From assembly GCA_024699855.1 (NCBI GenBank), contig JAMPIQ010000001.1, positions 8,060,001 to 8,124,000 of the forward strand: a stretch of DNA of 64,000 nucleotides, read 5' to 3'. Position 1 is the first letter of the stretch. Every line of letters starts with the position of its first letter. Shown one piece after another: positions 1 to 12,314 of this stretch. The stretch is from Aphelenchoides besseyi. Lineage: Eukaryota; Nematoda; Chromadorea; Rhabditida; Aphelenchoididae. The notes beneath the pieces were generated by a model. That model worked only from the letters and a program-made list of their open reading frames with translations. It was not told the DNA's origin and made no database searches. Made by a program: the position numbers and the translations under genes.

Positions 1-135
1 GTTGAGCCAATGGGATGTTTATTTGCTACTGTACAGCCGAATAGCAATAATGTCCCGATGGCAAGTGTTCTATTTGCTTTCTAAGAAACTTCTGATTGAC
101 AGAAGTTTTTGAGTTTGTTGGATCTGTTGAATGTC

Positions 136-175
136 GGACTGTTCTTTTGAATGACGGACTGTTCTTTTGAATGAC
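136..175. repeat. 20-bp tandem duplication
   Basis: A 20-bp unit beginning GGACTGTTCTTTTGAATG occurs twice in perfect tandem at 136-155 and 156-175. A shorter partial match (TTGAATGTC) lies just before it. The repeat sits immediately upstream of the first candidate start codon at 197. It looks like a local slippage duplication, and I assign no function. Confidence 0.8.
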
Positions 176-196
176 GAAAAAACAACAAATTAAGCG

Positions 197-550
197 ATGC
201 AGCTTCTAAATAAACAGAAAGAAAGTGGCTTGGAAGTGATACCAAAGGTAATTCGTATTTTCTGTTTTTTTTGAGCATCTTCTTAATTTGATTGGCTTAT
301 TTTACTTTCAAACAAATTGATTTTATAGGAAACACTTGCTCATGTCTCCAGTGCATTTTCTCAGCTCGTTAGCTGTGCTGTTGCTTTGATCAACTTAGCG
401 AAACGAAGAAATCAAATCGACGGTTCACGAGGACAAATCGAAGAATGCGAATCGTGGGCTTCGAGGTGAGTTTCAGATTTTCGATTGATTCACTTGTTTG
501 TTCGTTTTTGCAGCATATTTGCGGTGTGCGAGGCGAACGATTTGGATTGA
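197..550 (+). CDS. Small hypothetical protein, three-exon model, 3' end uncertain
   Basis: Exon 1 (197-247) opens with ATG and ends at a GTAATT donor. Exon 2 (329-465) follows a TTATAG acceptor and ends at GTGAG. Exon 3 starts at 514 after TTTGCAG. Spliced this way the product is short and ends ...CEANDLD at 548-550. The exon 2 part, with AHVSSAFSQLVSCAVALINLAKRR, looks like an amphipathic helix. The 3' end is ambiguous. A second intron of about 38 bp inside exon 3 would end the protein ...RRLARRF near 627, and skipping to the CACAG at 560 would end it near 651, just before an AATAAA-like signal. I recognise no family. The ATG and first two exons are the firmer part. Confidence 0.35.
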
Positions 551-737
551 GTTCTTCACAGAACGCCTTCAACAAATCTAATGTTCTGGTTGTTCGCATG
601 GATCGACGACTTGCACGTCGTTTCTGAATCCGTCAAACCGTTCATATAATCAAATAAAAGAAATCGATTGAATCAACGGACGATGCGACAAAAAGGTAAC
701 TGTTTTCAATTGTCGAAGTCCACTTGAAAAGTTTTAG

Positions 738-994
738 AAAATCAAACAGGCAAAGGACAACCCACTTGAAGAATTTGAGTCGAATGAAAGCGGAGAAGTT
801 GAAGACGAAAAATTTGCGAACACAGTTGGTTCGTTACCTGAAATGGACGTTCAAAGAATAGAATCAAGGAGCGTTTTAGATGACGGTAAGCTCATGGTAA
901 TGAGTTTAATGATTGTGTTGGTTTAGAGGCAAAATCACAAGCGTTGAAGACGATAAACTGCTTTCAAAGCGTCTGTTTATCGTCCAAATTCTAG
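738..994 (+). CDS. Two terminal exons of an unrecognised acidic protein
   Basis: An exon at 738-885 follows a GTTTTAG acceptor and stays open for 49 codons, rich in E, D, N and S, up to a GTAAG donor. It joins in phase to 927-994, which ends in TAG after ...SSKF. The upstream exon is unclear. The sequence before the intron at about 695 does not give a matching open phase with a start codon, so this may be the 3' end of the gene starting at 197, with one boundary I cannot resolve or one frame error. No family is recognised. Composition and splice signals are the only support. Confidence 0.35.
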
Positions 995-1812
995 ATGTTG
1001 TTCTACAAAAGTATTTTCTGAACATCTTTGTTCCATTTGTTATTCTGTGAATGAAAGTGAAATGTGAAGCTAAATTATTATTGTCGTTATACCGAATAAA
1101 TAGTCCAAATGATCTTCTTTCACAACAAAAAAGTTGAGCTCTTTGCCTGTACCTATGTAGTTTTCTTACTGTTGAACGATAACCACAAACTTTGGATTGT
1201 TATGTTACGTAGATGGCGATAGAAAGCGGAGGAAAGCGCGAACTTTGGCATGAGTACCGAATTGAACTGCACTTTGGTCGGACGATAAATTGACCCAATG
1301 GACACAATCAGTAGATGGTGCGGCCCGTGACCATGTGATCAGTCGGGGGGTATCAAAGGGAGCGGTTGGAATTTTTTTGAAAATTTACCAAAACACGATC
1401 TTATCAACCACAGCGTACATTAAACACGAATTGACAGTCAGTCTCGAGCGCTTGCAATCGCCATTTTTGATAACGAACGTTCAACGGCGCGTAATTGTCG
1501 AAACGAAAGTCGCCGATCAGTCGGCGGTTGTGAAGAGAAAACCTTAATACGTCGCCTTTCGATTTCATTTTACACTCTCGCTTTCCGGCGCATCAACTCT
1601 GCTGCAGTTTTCAAGAAACGACGTGAAGCAGTGAGAGCAATTGCCGGTCATTTTTTGCGTTCGATCGGCTTCGCGCGTTTTGTAAAACGAAAGAATAAAG
1701 AAAAGTGTTTTTTCCGAACGATTGGCTTTTAATCCGCGAATATTTTTCCAGCAGTTTCGCACTTCAGACGACATCGATCTGATTTCTGCTTTTGACGCAA
1801 CGGCCAATCGAA
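995..1812. other. Intergenic, no supported gene
   Basis: This is the interval upstream of the fatty acid transporter. An open frame of 85 codons at 1290-1547 has no splice context, no domain and unremarkable composition, so I treat it as chance. Promoter elements for the + strand gene at 1813 probably lie here, but I see no distinctive motif. Confidence 0.5.
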
Positions 1813-4234
1813 ATGGCGAGAAGTTTCACATCGTATTGTTTGGAAGTCGCGTTTCTCGGTCTCTTGACATCGTTGCTCATTGGCACCGGCTACTCGTTTC
1901 GAGTCCTTCTCATTTACATTCTAACTCGGTCTATAAACTCGGAGACCGGCTATCGATGCCTAAGGTCGTTGCCCCGAGACTTGAGGTTTGTACTCAAAAG
2001 TTCGAGTTGACATTCATGTCATTTAGTGGTGTCTATTTGTTGATTCGAATAAAACTTCAAATGCGATTGGCATTTGCGCGAAACGTTCCTATTCACCACT
2101 ACTTTCTTGACTGGGTAAAAGCTCATCCACAAAAGCCATGTATGATCGAAGTTGAGACGGGACGCTCATTGACATTCAAAGAAGTCAACGACCTTTCCAA
2201 TCAATATGCAAATGTTTTCAAGGTAATTGAACTAATCTCGGGCCATTAGGATTCAATTTAGGGAGACGAACATCCACCGGGTAGTGTCATTGCAATGTTT
2301 CTGGAGAATAGTGCCGACTTTTTTGCAATTTGGCTTGGATTGAGTAAAATTGGCATTATCACGGCGTGGATTAATTCGCATTTGAAGTTAGAACCTTTGG
2401 CGCACTCAATCAAAACTGCCGAATGTTCTACCGTGATTACGTCAACAAATCTGTTGCCAAGTTAGTTGAGTCGATTTGTACACTCTATTTAGTCTATTTA
2501 GCATTGAAACTTGCCATTGAAAAAGGCCTGCTACCCGACTCATTGAAAATCTTTGTAATTGGCGACGGCGATACTCACGGTGTAACGCATCTTTCCGAAT
2601 TACTCAAGGATCGCACGGAACCAACGTGGAATGGTGGAGATTTTAAAAGTAAGTTCAAAGCTTTTTGGTCAATCTCGATTTTAACCTATGCAGAGATATT
2701 GTGCTACATTTACACGAGTGGTACTACGGGAAACCCAAAAGCCGCTATTATTAAACATTATCGATACTATTTTGTTACGTGAGTCCTTTTGACTCAATTT
2801 GCTCTCATGCAAAAGTTTTCAGAATGGCAAGTGGAAAAGCCTTCAAGTTGACTGGAGATGACAGATTATACGTCACAATGCCAATGTATCACTCTGCTGC
2901 CGGAATAATCGGTGTGGGTCAAACGATTGTTCGAGGTGACAATTTCCATCGTATAGTGATCTAACCTTTTTCCCAGGTTGTACATCTGTAATTCGAAAAC
3001 GTTTCTCAGCAAGTAATTTCTGGAAGGATGCAATTACATACGATTGCACTGCATCCCAATACATCGGAGAGATTTGTCGTTATCTGTTGGCTCAACCGAA
3101 AAGCCCCGAAGAACGAGGACACAGAATTCGACTGATGTACGGAAATGGATTGCGCGGACAAATTTGGAGCGAGTTCGTACGACGATTCGGAGTTGCACGT
3201 ATCGGTGAATTCTACGGATCGACAGAAGGAAATTCGAACATCATCAAGTGAGTTCTTTTCGACTAAACAAAGCGTCTTCGTGGTTTCTTTTTGCGTGGAA
3301 TTAAAAACGAATTTTCTAAACGATCGTATTTAGTATTGACAATCGCGTTGGAGCCTGTGGTTTCTTCCCGATTTACCCATTTGTTACGGCACTCTATCCT
3401 GTTCGTTTAGTCAAAGTTGATCCAGAAAGCGGCGAGTTGTTGCGCGACAAAAACGGTCTCTGCATTTCGTGTCAACCGGGCGATACTGGTGGGTTGAATG
3501 GTTTTAGTTTCAACGTGAAATTTATTGTTAGGTGAAATGGTTGGACTGATCAAAAACACGGATCCACTTTTGTCTTTCGAGGGTTATGTCAATCAGACCG
3601 ATACGAAGCATAAAGTTCTTCGAGACGCCTTCAAAAAGGGTGATGCAGTCTTTTCTTCTGGCGATATTTTGCATTGGGACAAATTCGGGTATTTGTACTT
3701 CAAAGTTTGTTATTCAGCCTTTCGAACGCTCAATCGAATTTGCAGGATCGTCGTGGTGACACGTATCGTTGGAGAGGCGAAAACGTGAGCACAATGGAAG
3801 TCGAAGGAGTACTTCAACCAATTATGAGTATTGAAGACGCAACAGTTTTCGGTGTTGAGATTAGTGGCCGTGAAGGACGAGCGGGAATGATCGGCGCAAC
3901 ATTAACTGATGGTGCAGACGTAGACGTAAGTGATCGTATAACAATCGTAAAGATAAGAGCTATAAAATTACAGGACTTATTAAAAGAACTTTCCGCACGT
4001 CTTTCCGAGCAATTGGCTAGCTATGCGATTCCCGTGTTCGTTCGAATTTGCAAGCACGTGGAACGAACTGGAACATTTAAACTCAAAAAAACTGATCTTC
4101 AAAAACAAGGATTCGATCCTTCGAAATGCGACGGCGACTCGCTTTTCTATTGGGAATATTCGAACAGACAATATCTTCCTCTTGATCAACAACAATACGA
4201 ATCAATTCAGTCGGGTACTTATTCAAAAATCTAA
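1813..4234 (+). CDS. Long-chain fatty acid transport protein / very-long-chain acyl-CoA synthetase (SLC27/FATP family)
   Basis: This protein activates long-chain fatty acids to acyl-CoA at a membrane, which drives their uptake. The first exon carries a hydrophobic N-terminal segment ([23 protein letters not shown]), the usual membrane anchor of FATPs. The AMP-binding P-loop reads [14 protein letters not shown] at about 2704, followed by [15 protein letters not shown] and the substrate-pocket motif [12 protein letters not shown] near 3206. The FATP signature near 3750 reads [20 protein letters not shown], and the C-terminal part has [17 protein letters not shown]. Introns are 40-50 bp. The start is ATG 1813 (MARSF), and an in-frame ATG at 1792 would add seven residues. 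Every catalytic block I know for the family is present, so it should be active. The orthologous subgroup (FATP1/4 type versus others) is not resolved. Confidence 0.93.
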
Positions 4235-4610
4235 ACTCTCGGACATCTTCATTTCTTTGCTCAGATAGTTTTCCTCGATAGACATTTGGAATCCGTGCAA
4301 TAGGTTTTGCGGTCTTTTCTTAACGTTGTTATCTTATGAGCTTGTTTTCTATCTGTAATCCGCAACCATTCCATTCTCACCGGTAATATGAACGTGCAGA
4401 CTTCTAAATCATCTAATAATCGAGTTTATCATGACAACGAAAATAAACAACATAAAAATATTCATGGCAGAAGATTGAGTAAAATCTCAAGGCACATTCG
4501 GAATACCCGCGTTCTTTAGCTTTAAAGTCTGTAGAAACAAAGTGAGTGGTTAGTTGAGTTGACTGCCGAGTCTTCTCGGTACCCGTAAAGATAAATGGAA
4601 TCATAAACGA

Positions 4611-7600
4611 TCAAATCAGACGTTCTTGCTTCTTCAAGGGTTTCTGCAGAGTTTGCATCTAAAACTGCTGATTTTATGTCACCAGTCGTATTCCATTACC
4701 TGCACTCGTGCACCGTTCATTTCCTGATTCGACGGCGAGTAGGTTCCCTGGTTGGCACGTCGCGAACGAGCAACGAAAAAGAAGAGCATACAACCCAGTA
4801 GAATAGAAACCACCAGGAGCGCGGCTGCTGGACCCAAAACATAACGAATATCCAACGGTTTTTGTCCTTGAGCCACGTAGGAGCATTGAGGACCTTCGAA
4901 GTTTTCGAAACAAGAACAGTCATGTTCGATAATTTCGCGATCTCGTGATTTCACAACGCGAGCATTAACACAAATGCCGTGGACACACGAGTGAATTGAA
5001 CGATTTTGAGCGTCCGGATAGCAAGGATCTACTTGATTGCAACGTTGACCAATGAAACCTAAAGCGAGTTTAAAATTACAACTAAAAGATGCAAACCTGG
5101 TTCACAATCACATTGATAAGAGCCGGGAAGATTCGTACATTCGCCGTGTACACAATTCAAATTCGGTTCCAAACACTCATCTTGATCGGCATCACAAAGA
5201 AGTCCTTTGTATCCGGTTCCTCCACAATCACACTCAAATCCGGCGACACGATCCATACAACGACCATTGTGATGACATGGATTCGGAGCACAATCGTCGA
5301 TGTTCACTTCGCAATGTGGTCCTTCAAAACCAACGGCACAATCGCACGTGAAACCCTCGATGTTGGTCGAATTCCTGATGCATGTTCCTTCATTTTGACA
5401 CGGTCGTTTCTCGCAGAAGTCGATTTCCTTTTCGCACGAATCGCCATTGAATCCGCGAGGACAAACACAATGATGAGAATCGTCTTTGTTAATACATTGT
5501 CCCGCATTAATACACGGAAACTCTTCGCACTCGTTTTCATGAATCGAACAATTTGCGCCGCTCCAATTTGAATCACAATCACAAACGTGTCCCTGCCAAA
5601 CGTTCCTACATTTGCCATGCGACGAACAAGAAACATTTGAACATTGATTGATCAACGTTTCATGGTCCTTTTTATACTCACAAAGATTCCCCTAAAATAT
5701 CCAAACCGTCGAGTAACGTCGATTCAAACTCACGTAGAAATCGGATGTACAATCACAATGTCGCAAATTGAACAGATCCTTACACAACGCTCCATTCTTG
5801 CACGGATTTTTGGCACAAAGATCTCGAGAATGACAACCATCAGGTCGAACATTCTCCAAAAGCTGCGCCTCGAAACGACTCACATTTTGCAGCGATTTTA
5901 CTCCGCTAAGCTTCGTGTCGAAGAACGACAACTCCGGTAGTCCCGTAAAGCGGATGTTATGAATGCAACCCTAGAAGTTGTGGATTCGATACACACGATT
6001 CTCGTCACTCACCTTAAAACCACTACTCGACGTTGAACGACCAAACGTAAGCCATGAGTCATTTCCGCGCAAAAATTCGCTCAACGAAAAACGACTGAGT
6101 AATGGAACGGTAGATGAATTGTCGAAGCTGACAATAAGGTCACTCGGCGGATTCAACCAAATTTCCACCGTGTGCCATTGACCGTTGGTTAAATTGAACG
6201 AGAGTGGATCATCAGTAACAGTCGTTTCATTTGCGTGCTTAAAAACAACTACTGAGTCATTTAGTTGCATCCAAAACGATTCCATTGGTGTACTCTAAAC
6301 AAGCAACTAATTTCAATCACTGTTCCAAACAAACCAAATTGAAAACATGAGCAGTAACTGAACGAGTACGTAGAGCAAAAGAAAAACGAATCGAATTGTT
6401 GTCGATTGGCAACTTGGATTCATTGGAATCAATAGACTTCAATAGAAATTTGGTTGAGGTCGTTGGTGTAAAAGTAGCAGGCGATTTGCAGACATAACCA
6501 CCGAACACGTTTTCACAATTCGAACTTTGTGGACACGGAGATTGCGAACAATGGTCAACCAGATTGCAATTCGATCCGAACCATCCCTTTTCACATTTGC
6601 ATTCGTATTCATTGAACGTGTTCACGCACTTTCCATGTTTACACGGCTCCAATTTTGCACACACGTCGTCGGAAACAGTACCGCTCATTGTGTTTTGATC
6701 GCTGAGATGATTCCCAAAGGTCGGTTGTTTTAGGAAATCGGGCGGAGATAATTCCATTAGTACGGGCATGTCGTTAACTCGAACGTCTTGTAAAGTACCT
6801 TTGAAGAGTTGAGAGTCGCTTGTGTTCAAATCGTGGTTTCCCAAAACAAGTCGATCAACAAATAATGGATGTGTAAATGGACTTTCAATAATCAGCTCTC
6901 CATCAGGCATTTGGTCAACAGTCAAATTGATTCTGTTACCTTGCCGTTGAATGTCTACATAATGAGGCTACAAATAAGACTTTCAAATGAACTATTGAAG
7001 TAAACAACAAACCTGATTGTCGTCGACTCGTCTCACACCGCGAGCTCTTGCAACTTTCCAACCTGCCAATCGAGTTTCCAATTCCACAACACCATTCTTA
7101 AGTGCACAACTGATGTAGGTGTTTGTATTCTCATCACCAGTTTGCCCAATTTGCAACAATTGGCCATCTGGTTTGTTGGTGCGTAGTCGAAAAGATAAAT
7201 GAGTTTGACTGATAAGTGGCTGGGCGTTTGAAGGTTCAACTGCCAATTCCACTGAACTGCTCAAATTGTTGTGTCCAAATGTCACTTCTTGCAGTTCATT
7301 AACGCAATCGGGAAGCAAAAACGGCGCTACACAACGTTCACATTTGTCGCCAACAAATCGATCATTTGGACAAGTGCAAGTCGGATGGTCATCTAAATCA
7401 AAAGTATTTAATAGAATCTGATACTCAATAACCTTCAGCAATACATGTTCCCGCATTACAAGGCGACGGGTCGCATGGATCATTGGTCTCCGGCATAGTT
7501 GTTGTTTCAATTAACGATGCGGTAGTAAGTTTCGACACAAACTTATCACACCAACGACCAGAAAAAGACGGGGCACAACGACAAATCGGTTGTTTATTGT

Positions 7601-8785
7601 CGTCTTCAGTGCATTTGCCACCGTTCAAACACTCTCGTCCATCAACCAAACACTCATTTTCCGGTTTCATTACACAGTTATCCCCCTGAAATCTCTTGAT
7701 ACTGTTTCCCACAATCAACGTCAACTTACAAATGTTCCTGATGGACAGAGACATTGATGAACACCGTGAAGTTCCGTTAAAACACGCGGTGATTCGCATT
7801 TCAAAGTTGCAAGTTTGATCTAGAAAATGGAATGAAAAGAAATCAAACAACTAATACCTCGCAATTTTGTCCGTTGTATCCCAATGGACATTCGCAGTGA
7901 TAATTGTCGTCGGTTTCTGTGCATTTTCCGTTATTCAAGCACGGCTTCTGAACGCAAAAGCCCCGACGTTCTTCGCATATTTTACCCGAATATCCGTTAA
8001 CACACTTACAGTGAAAGCCACCAAACTGGAATTCAAAATATGCCGAACAATCACGTACCACTACTTACGGTGTTAATACAAGTCCCATTATGCAAACAAA
8101 CCACGGATTCTTGTGTACATTCATCGATATCTTCAGCACAAGTTGGCCCAGAAACCCCACGAGGACATTCGCAGACGAAATCATTCTGTATTCAACAGAA
8201 TCTGTTTTTATGTTCAAATGAAAAAAGCTTACAGTAATTGGTCGACATGTCGAATTGTTTTCGCAGGGATTTGGTGTACAGTGATCTTTTTGGCATTGAA
8301 ATTCTTTTGCCGTCATGTCAAACAAACATCTAGAAATAATAGTCGACTAAAGAGCACGATTCTTAACGTACGTTTGACCTTGTGGACATCCGCTTTGTTG
8401 GCAGTTATTTCGATCCTCACACAACGGACCATTGTACTCCCCTTTACATTCGCACATGGGTCGATTAGAATTTGAATCAAACAAGCAGGTGCCGCCGTTT
8501 TTGCATTCCAATGGACAAGCCAGCACTTGTTCACAGAGTGTACCACCGAAACCCGGCAAACATTTGCAATCAAACTCCGCTACCTCGCTACCATCACGCT
8601 GATTTACAACACAAGAGCCGCCTACAAGATAATTGGCATCACAATCACGCGCCCAACTTACCATTGAAACAAATACTCGATGCACAAGGTCGAGTTGTAG
8701 CTTCAGCAAGCGGAAGCAAATAAATGAGTAGCCTCAACAACAAAAACAACCCAACAGGTCGATGGGAATACATGAATTGAATCAT
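4611..8785 (-). CDS. crb: Crumbs apical polarity receptor
   Basis: This is a type I membrane protein that marks the apical domain of epithelia and recruits the Pals1/PATJ and Par6 complexes. The start at 8785 gives MIQFMYSHRPVGLFLLLR, a clear signal peptide. Many EGF repeats follow, with two laminin-G-like regions (about 7300-6750 and 6300-5900) interspersed as in Crumbs. The transmembrane helix is AAALLVVSILLGCMLFFFVA. The short tail begins RSRRANQGTYSPSNQE, in which GTYSPS is the conserved FERM-binding segment. A 41-bp intron (4659-4699) then separates a last exon (4611-4658) encoding MQTLQKPLKKQERLI and stop. The ERLI end is the PDZ ligand for Pals1/Par6, so both tail motifs are intact. 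It lies tail to tail with the fatty acid transporter. The Caenorhabditis counterparts are crb-1 and eat-20, and this copy has more EGF/LamG modules than a minimal one. Confidence 0.95.
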
Positions 8786-11431
8786 TGAACGTCCAAATAG
8801 ACGCATAATAAAAGTTCCAGTGCTTTAATTGACTTGGATCATTCAAAGCGACTTCTGAAATGAGAACGAAATTGAGCGAAGGACGTGGAAAGTCGGCGTA
8901 AATTTCAAAATGCCCACGAGATGGTTGCGAGTTGATTTCCGCCAACACAAAAAATGGGCGCGCAACAGTCGGTAAAACGCGGTCATGAAAGGTTGAAAGA
9001 GGTCGCCAGCTATTCGAGTTCCATGCATCAACCGACTGTGAACAGAAAACGACAACGGAAATTCAATGCAGATATCAAGCGAATCGAATGAATGGCCACA
9101 ATGCGGGAACTAACGAGTGGACTCAATTTGATCGGAGGTTCTTGATCTGAAGCGGCATAAGCGATTGACGAGATTTTTTGTTTGAAATTCACTTGAGAGC
9201 GATGGCTTCTCGCAACAACTCACGACTCTAAGCGGCCGAGTGGACAACGGGACTAAAGCGATATTCAAGAGCTCATTTGATGGGTGTCGTGAGGCAATGA
9301 GATATGTTGCGCAAAGTTGAAAGATTCGAATAAACAAGTTGGAATAAAATACCGCGGTATTCTATTGTTTGTTTCCCATACGATAACGAGCGTTTTGGAG
9401 AGTTGCGACTTGGAGGCGCCAACAAACCGAAAAAATATTGCCGCTCGCTACGCCCAATTTAAAGTTGTCGATGGGGATTTGGGTTCGATGTTGCGGGAAG
9501 AAGATCGAATCCAGCCCACGACCTTGCCATGGACCATAATCGGGCAATTGAGTGCGGTGCTATTTGCCACTCAATTCACCTGTGAATTCGAACAAAAATG
9601 CCGCACGTTTGTGACGTTAAGCTTCTGCAATCCACGAGCACAACGATTTCGCTCGTCGTTTGTTCCCGATTTAATCGTCGAACGAATTGCGGGATACCCG
9701 GACGAGAGAAAGAAAGCAAAGGAGATTTACCTATTCGCTTTTATTGCATCTTTTGAATTGGAAAGGTCAAACAAAAACGAACCTAAAAGTCGCGTACTCG
9801 ACCCGAAACGTTGCCAAGAAGTGGAGGCGATCGGTCGAGAGTGCCGCTAAAATCGAACGGTACGTGAACCGAGAGGTTGTTATGTTTACCCTCTGCTCAC
9901 CGGCCGCTATAACCTGCGTCGGGAAGTGCGCAAATTCTATTCGCCGACTCACGCTGCGAATTTCTCGTCCCCATTTGGGCACCAACGGAAACCGAATGCG
10001 CGTGATTGGAACCATCGGTTTGCGGCGCAAACACTGTGGCCAAATAAGATTGTTCATTGACGTTTAAACGAAATCGACTGACTCGAGAGTATTAAAACCT
10101 CTGGATATGTCCGAATCCCAGCGAAAGGTCGCCATTGGCAACACAAACCGCGCGTTCTACTTCTTGACTTGGGTAATCGAGCGAGAACTGTGAAGTGCAC
10201 TTGAGGCTTTGGAATTCGAATTCTTCAACCACCAAATGGCACCGCCAGAAGAAAGAGGTCGAAAAAGCAAGAGCTGAGATCGGAGCTCGAAGAGTTGCAA
10301 TTTCACCATTCGATGAGATCGCCACCTTTGCGCTCTGTTTTCTTACCCTTTTTGCCTCGTCAATTAAAATCATATAAAACAGTTTTTAGCGACCTGCAGC
10401 TGCGGGATGTCGCCGGAAACAGATGGTTGGGAAACGACGTTCGTTTCCTTTGACTTTTGTTGCTTCCGCTTAATGAACGTGAACATTAACGCGTGAATTC
10501 CAACAATCGTCAATTTGTTATTGACGCCAATCGGATACCGACAAAAACCGACGACATCCGCCCCCGATTAATTACAAGATGACAAAACCGATGAAGCGCA
10601 TCGTTCGAGGGGTTTTGTTTGACTCGAAATTTCATTTCGATTATTTAACTCGAGACTCGTTGCAACAAAATAAGAATCAAAAAGCCGCTGAAGATCTCAA
10701 ATTGATCGTGACCGGTCGGTTGGATAGTCGTCGTTGAGATACGAGAAGTTGCGCGTTTAACATCGCGGGTAATTTGAACAGCTAGAGGCCGAGTGGTTTC
10801 TAAGGTTTCTGTTCGCTTCGGATGTAAACAAAAGTTGTCGTGATTTCATTCGATCATGTTTACAGTTGAATGTTAATGCTTTTTATTGAGTCCATGACAC
10901 ACCGAAGTCGGTTATACGCACATGTTCAAACAAGCGATGATTTCAAATAGTGGCCATTTATGTTGTTGACACTGTACATCAGAAACGAGCAACTGTTCAT
11001 TGTATTTGTAATTAGAGACCAATATGATTATGAAGCTCTAAGTTTCTGCTTGTAACATGTTCCATCAGTGTTTTATGTTTAGTCTTTGACTGTTACTTAA
11101 AACATTGAAGTCGCAGTGACAAGAATACCGACACGTATCTTCGATTCACAACCAAACACTGTTCGATCATCATTTGTTGCTCAAACAATATCCCAGCGAA
11201 CTTCTGCTTCGAATGTTGTACAAAATGAACGCCCAGATTACTTGTGTATTAGATTGTGGTAGATGCTAATGACTACGTTTGTGTGCCTATCAAGTAAAGT
11301 TCATTACTTAACAGCAATTCGAACCGCTTCTTGACTCTTTTGCAGTTTAGTTGTCTAAAATCAAATGTGATGTTTTCAATCAAAATCTGAAGGTTCTTTG
11401 ATGTGTAATAGAAGCATAATGCAAGGGAAAG
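8786..11431. other. 2.6-kb interval without a supported gene, upstream of crumbs
   Basis: The longest open frames are 177 codons (+, 9317-9850) and 126 codons (+, 9687-10067), which overlap each other in different frames. Neither shows a domain, signal peptide, periodicity or flanking splice pattern, and antisense frames of similar length occur, so I read them as chance. The interval probably holds crumbs 5' regulatory DNA. Confidence 0.5.
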
Positions 11432-11859
11432 ACAGCGAAGAAAAAAATTTGATTGCTGACATAGATTCTAGCATAAAGATGACTTTGTAGGCACCAATAA
11501 ATGATAATTGCAAAACATTGAAGCTCATGGGCATAAGTTGTTGCTCAGTGCTTTGAAGTCATTTTGCAAATGTTACAGGAGTTCCTTGTGATTTCATTTG
11601 TAGATGATCCTAAGGCATTTGAACAATTATGGTCAGAATAGATTGTACTAATGAAGGGCTTAGATTTGTGTTTGAGTTTAAGCGCCCATTATAATCAAAT
11701 TACATGATCACTTTTTTCTCATATATTCAAATAAACTTATTTATAGGTTTATTAGGTACGTAAAAAAGACAGTTTTAAAGCAACTTCAATTTGCACGAAA
11801 TCTTTCTCGACTTGGTCATCTCAATATAAGGAGCTGTTACAATTATGTTTGCGAGAATA
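11432..11859. repeat. Noncoding repeat, copy A (about 428 bp)
   Basis: This stretch is almost identical, base for base, to 16259-16680 in the same orientation. The differences I see are a few substitutions, small indels in an A-run, and one divergent patch near 11730-11745 (TCAAATAAACTTA against TCGAATGGCATTT). Homology weakens sharply after the shared GCGAGAATA. Each copy lies just 3' of a minus-strand gene. There are no obvious terminal inverted repeats and no conserved open frame. Confidence 0.9.
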
Positions 11860-11923
11860 TCTGTTAGTACATCGTAAATGAAATTTGTTAATGAAAAGCT
11901 TCACAAGTAGAAGATGGAACACC

Positions 11924-12314
11924 CTAATTGTCCTCGCCTTCAGTAGACTCATCCTCTGATTCATCTTCAGTCGATGCATCATCATTATCCCATGTAAGCG
12001 AATTCGGTTCCGCAACTGCATCGTTTGTTCAGAGAAGCTCTAAAATAAAGGTTAATTAAAACAAATAAACAAAGATAACCTAATACCGTTGCTCGTGCAC
12101 TATGATTGCTTTGCGATTGTCCGTTCGTCGTCCCAACCTCCATTGAGCTGCGAAGATAACAAACTCTATTTATAATCTCTTCCAAGGACATCGCTCGCTC
12201 ATCTGTTTGTCTATTTTCCGCCTAAAACACAAATCAAAGAATCTTAAAGATTCTTACTGTGTTTGGGAGTGGACGCAATGGCCCTGCGATATCGAAGAGT
12301 CGCTTAGATGCCAT
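11924..12314 (-). CDS. Small acidic-tailed protein, unrecognised
   Basis: ATG at 12314 starts MASKRLFDIAGPLRPLPNT. A short intron ending TTTTAG leads into MSLEEIINRVCYLRSSMEVG, and the exon runs to a GTTATC donor. Joining to a GATGCAG acceptor gives a strongly acidic end, SLTWDNDDASTEDESEDE, then stop at 11924-11926. A different acceptor (TTTTAG) would give a basic tail. I prefer the acidic frame because the gene beside repeat copy B ends in a similar way (PLTLGDDES). The product is about 96 residues, with no known domain recognised. The adjacent noncoding repeat begins about 65 bp beyond the stop. Confidence 0.45.

Noticed and set aside
1722..2249. 175-codon frame overlapping the fatty acid transporter start
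   Set aside because: Only its last part is in the transporter frame. The early part runs through the hydrophobic exon in another frame and an intron, so it is a shadow.
4674..4702. Crumbs ending in VQVMEYDW without ERLI (loss of the PDZ motif)
   Set aside because: A consensus intron right after GARVQ leads to a short exon ending in ERLI, so the motif is not lost. The unspliced form is kept only as a possible isoform.
5089..5571. 160-codon plus-strand frame inside crumbs
   Set aside because: It is the antisense of EGF-repeat exons whose minus-strand reading is unmistakable.
9317..9850. 177-codon open frame on the plus strand
   Set aside because: It has no domain, signal peptide or splice context, overlaps another long frame, and has antisense frames of similar length, so it is most likely chance.
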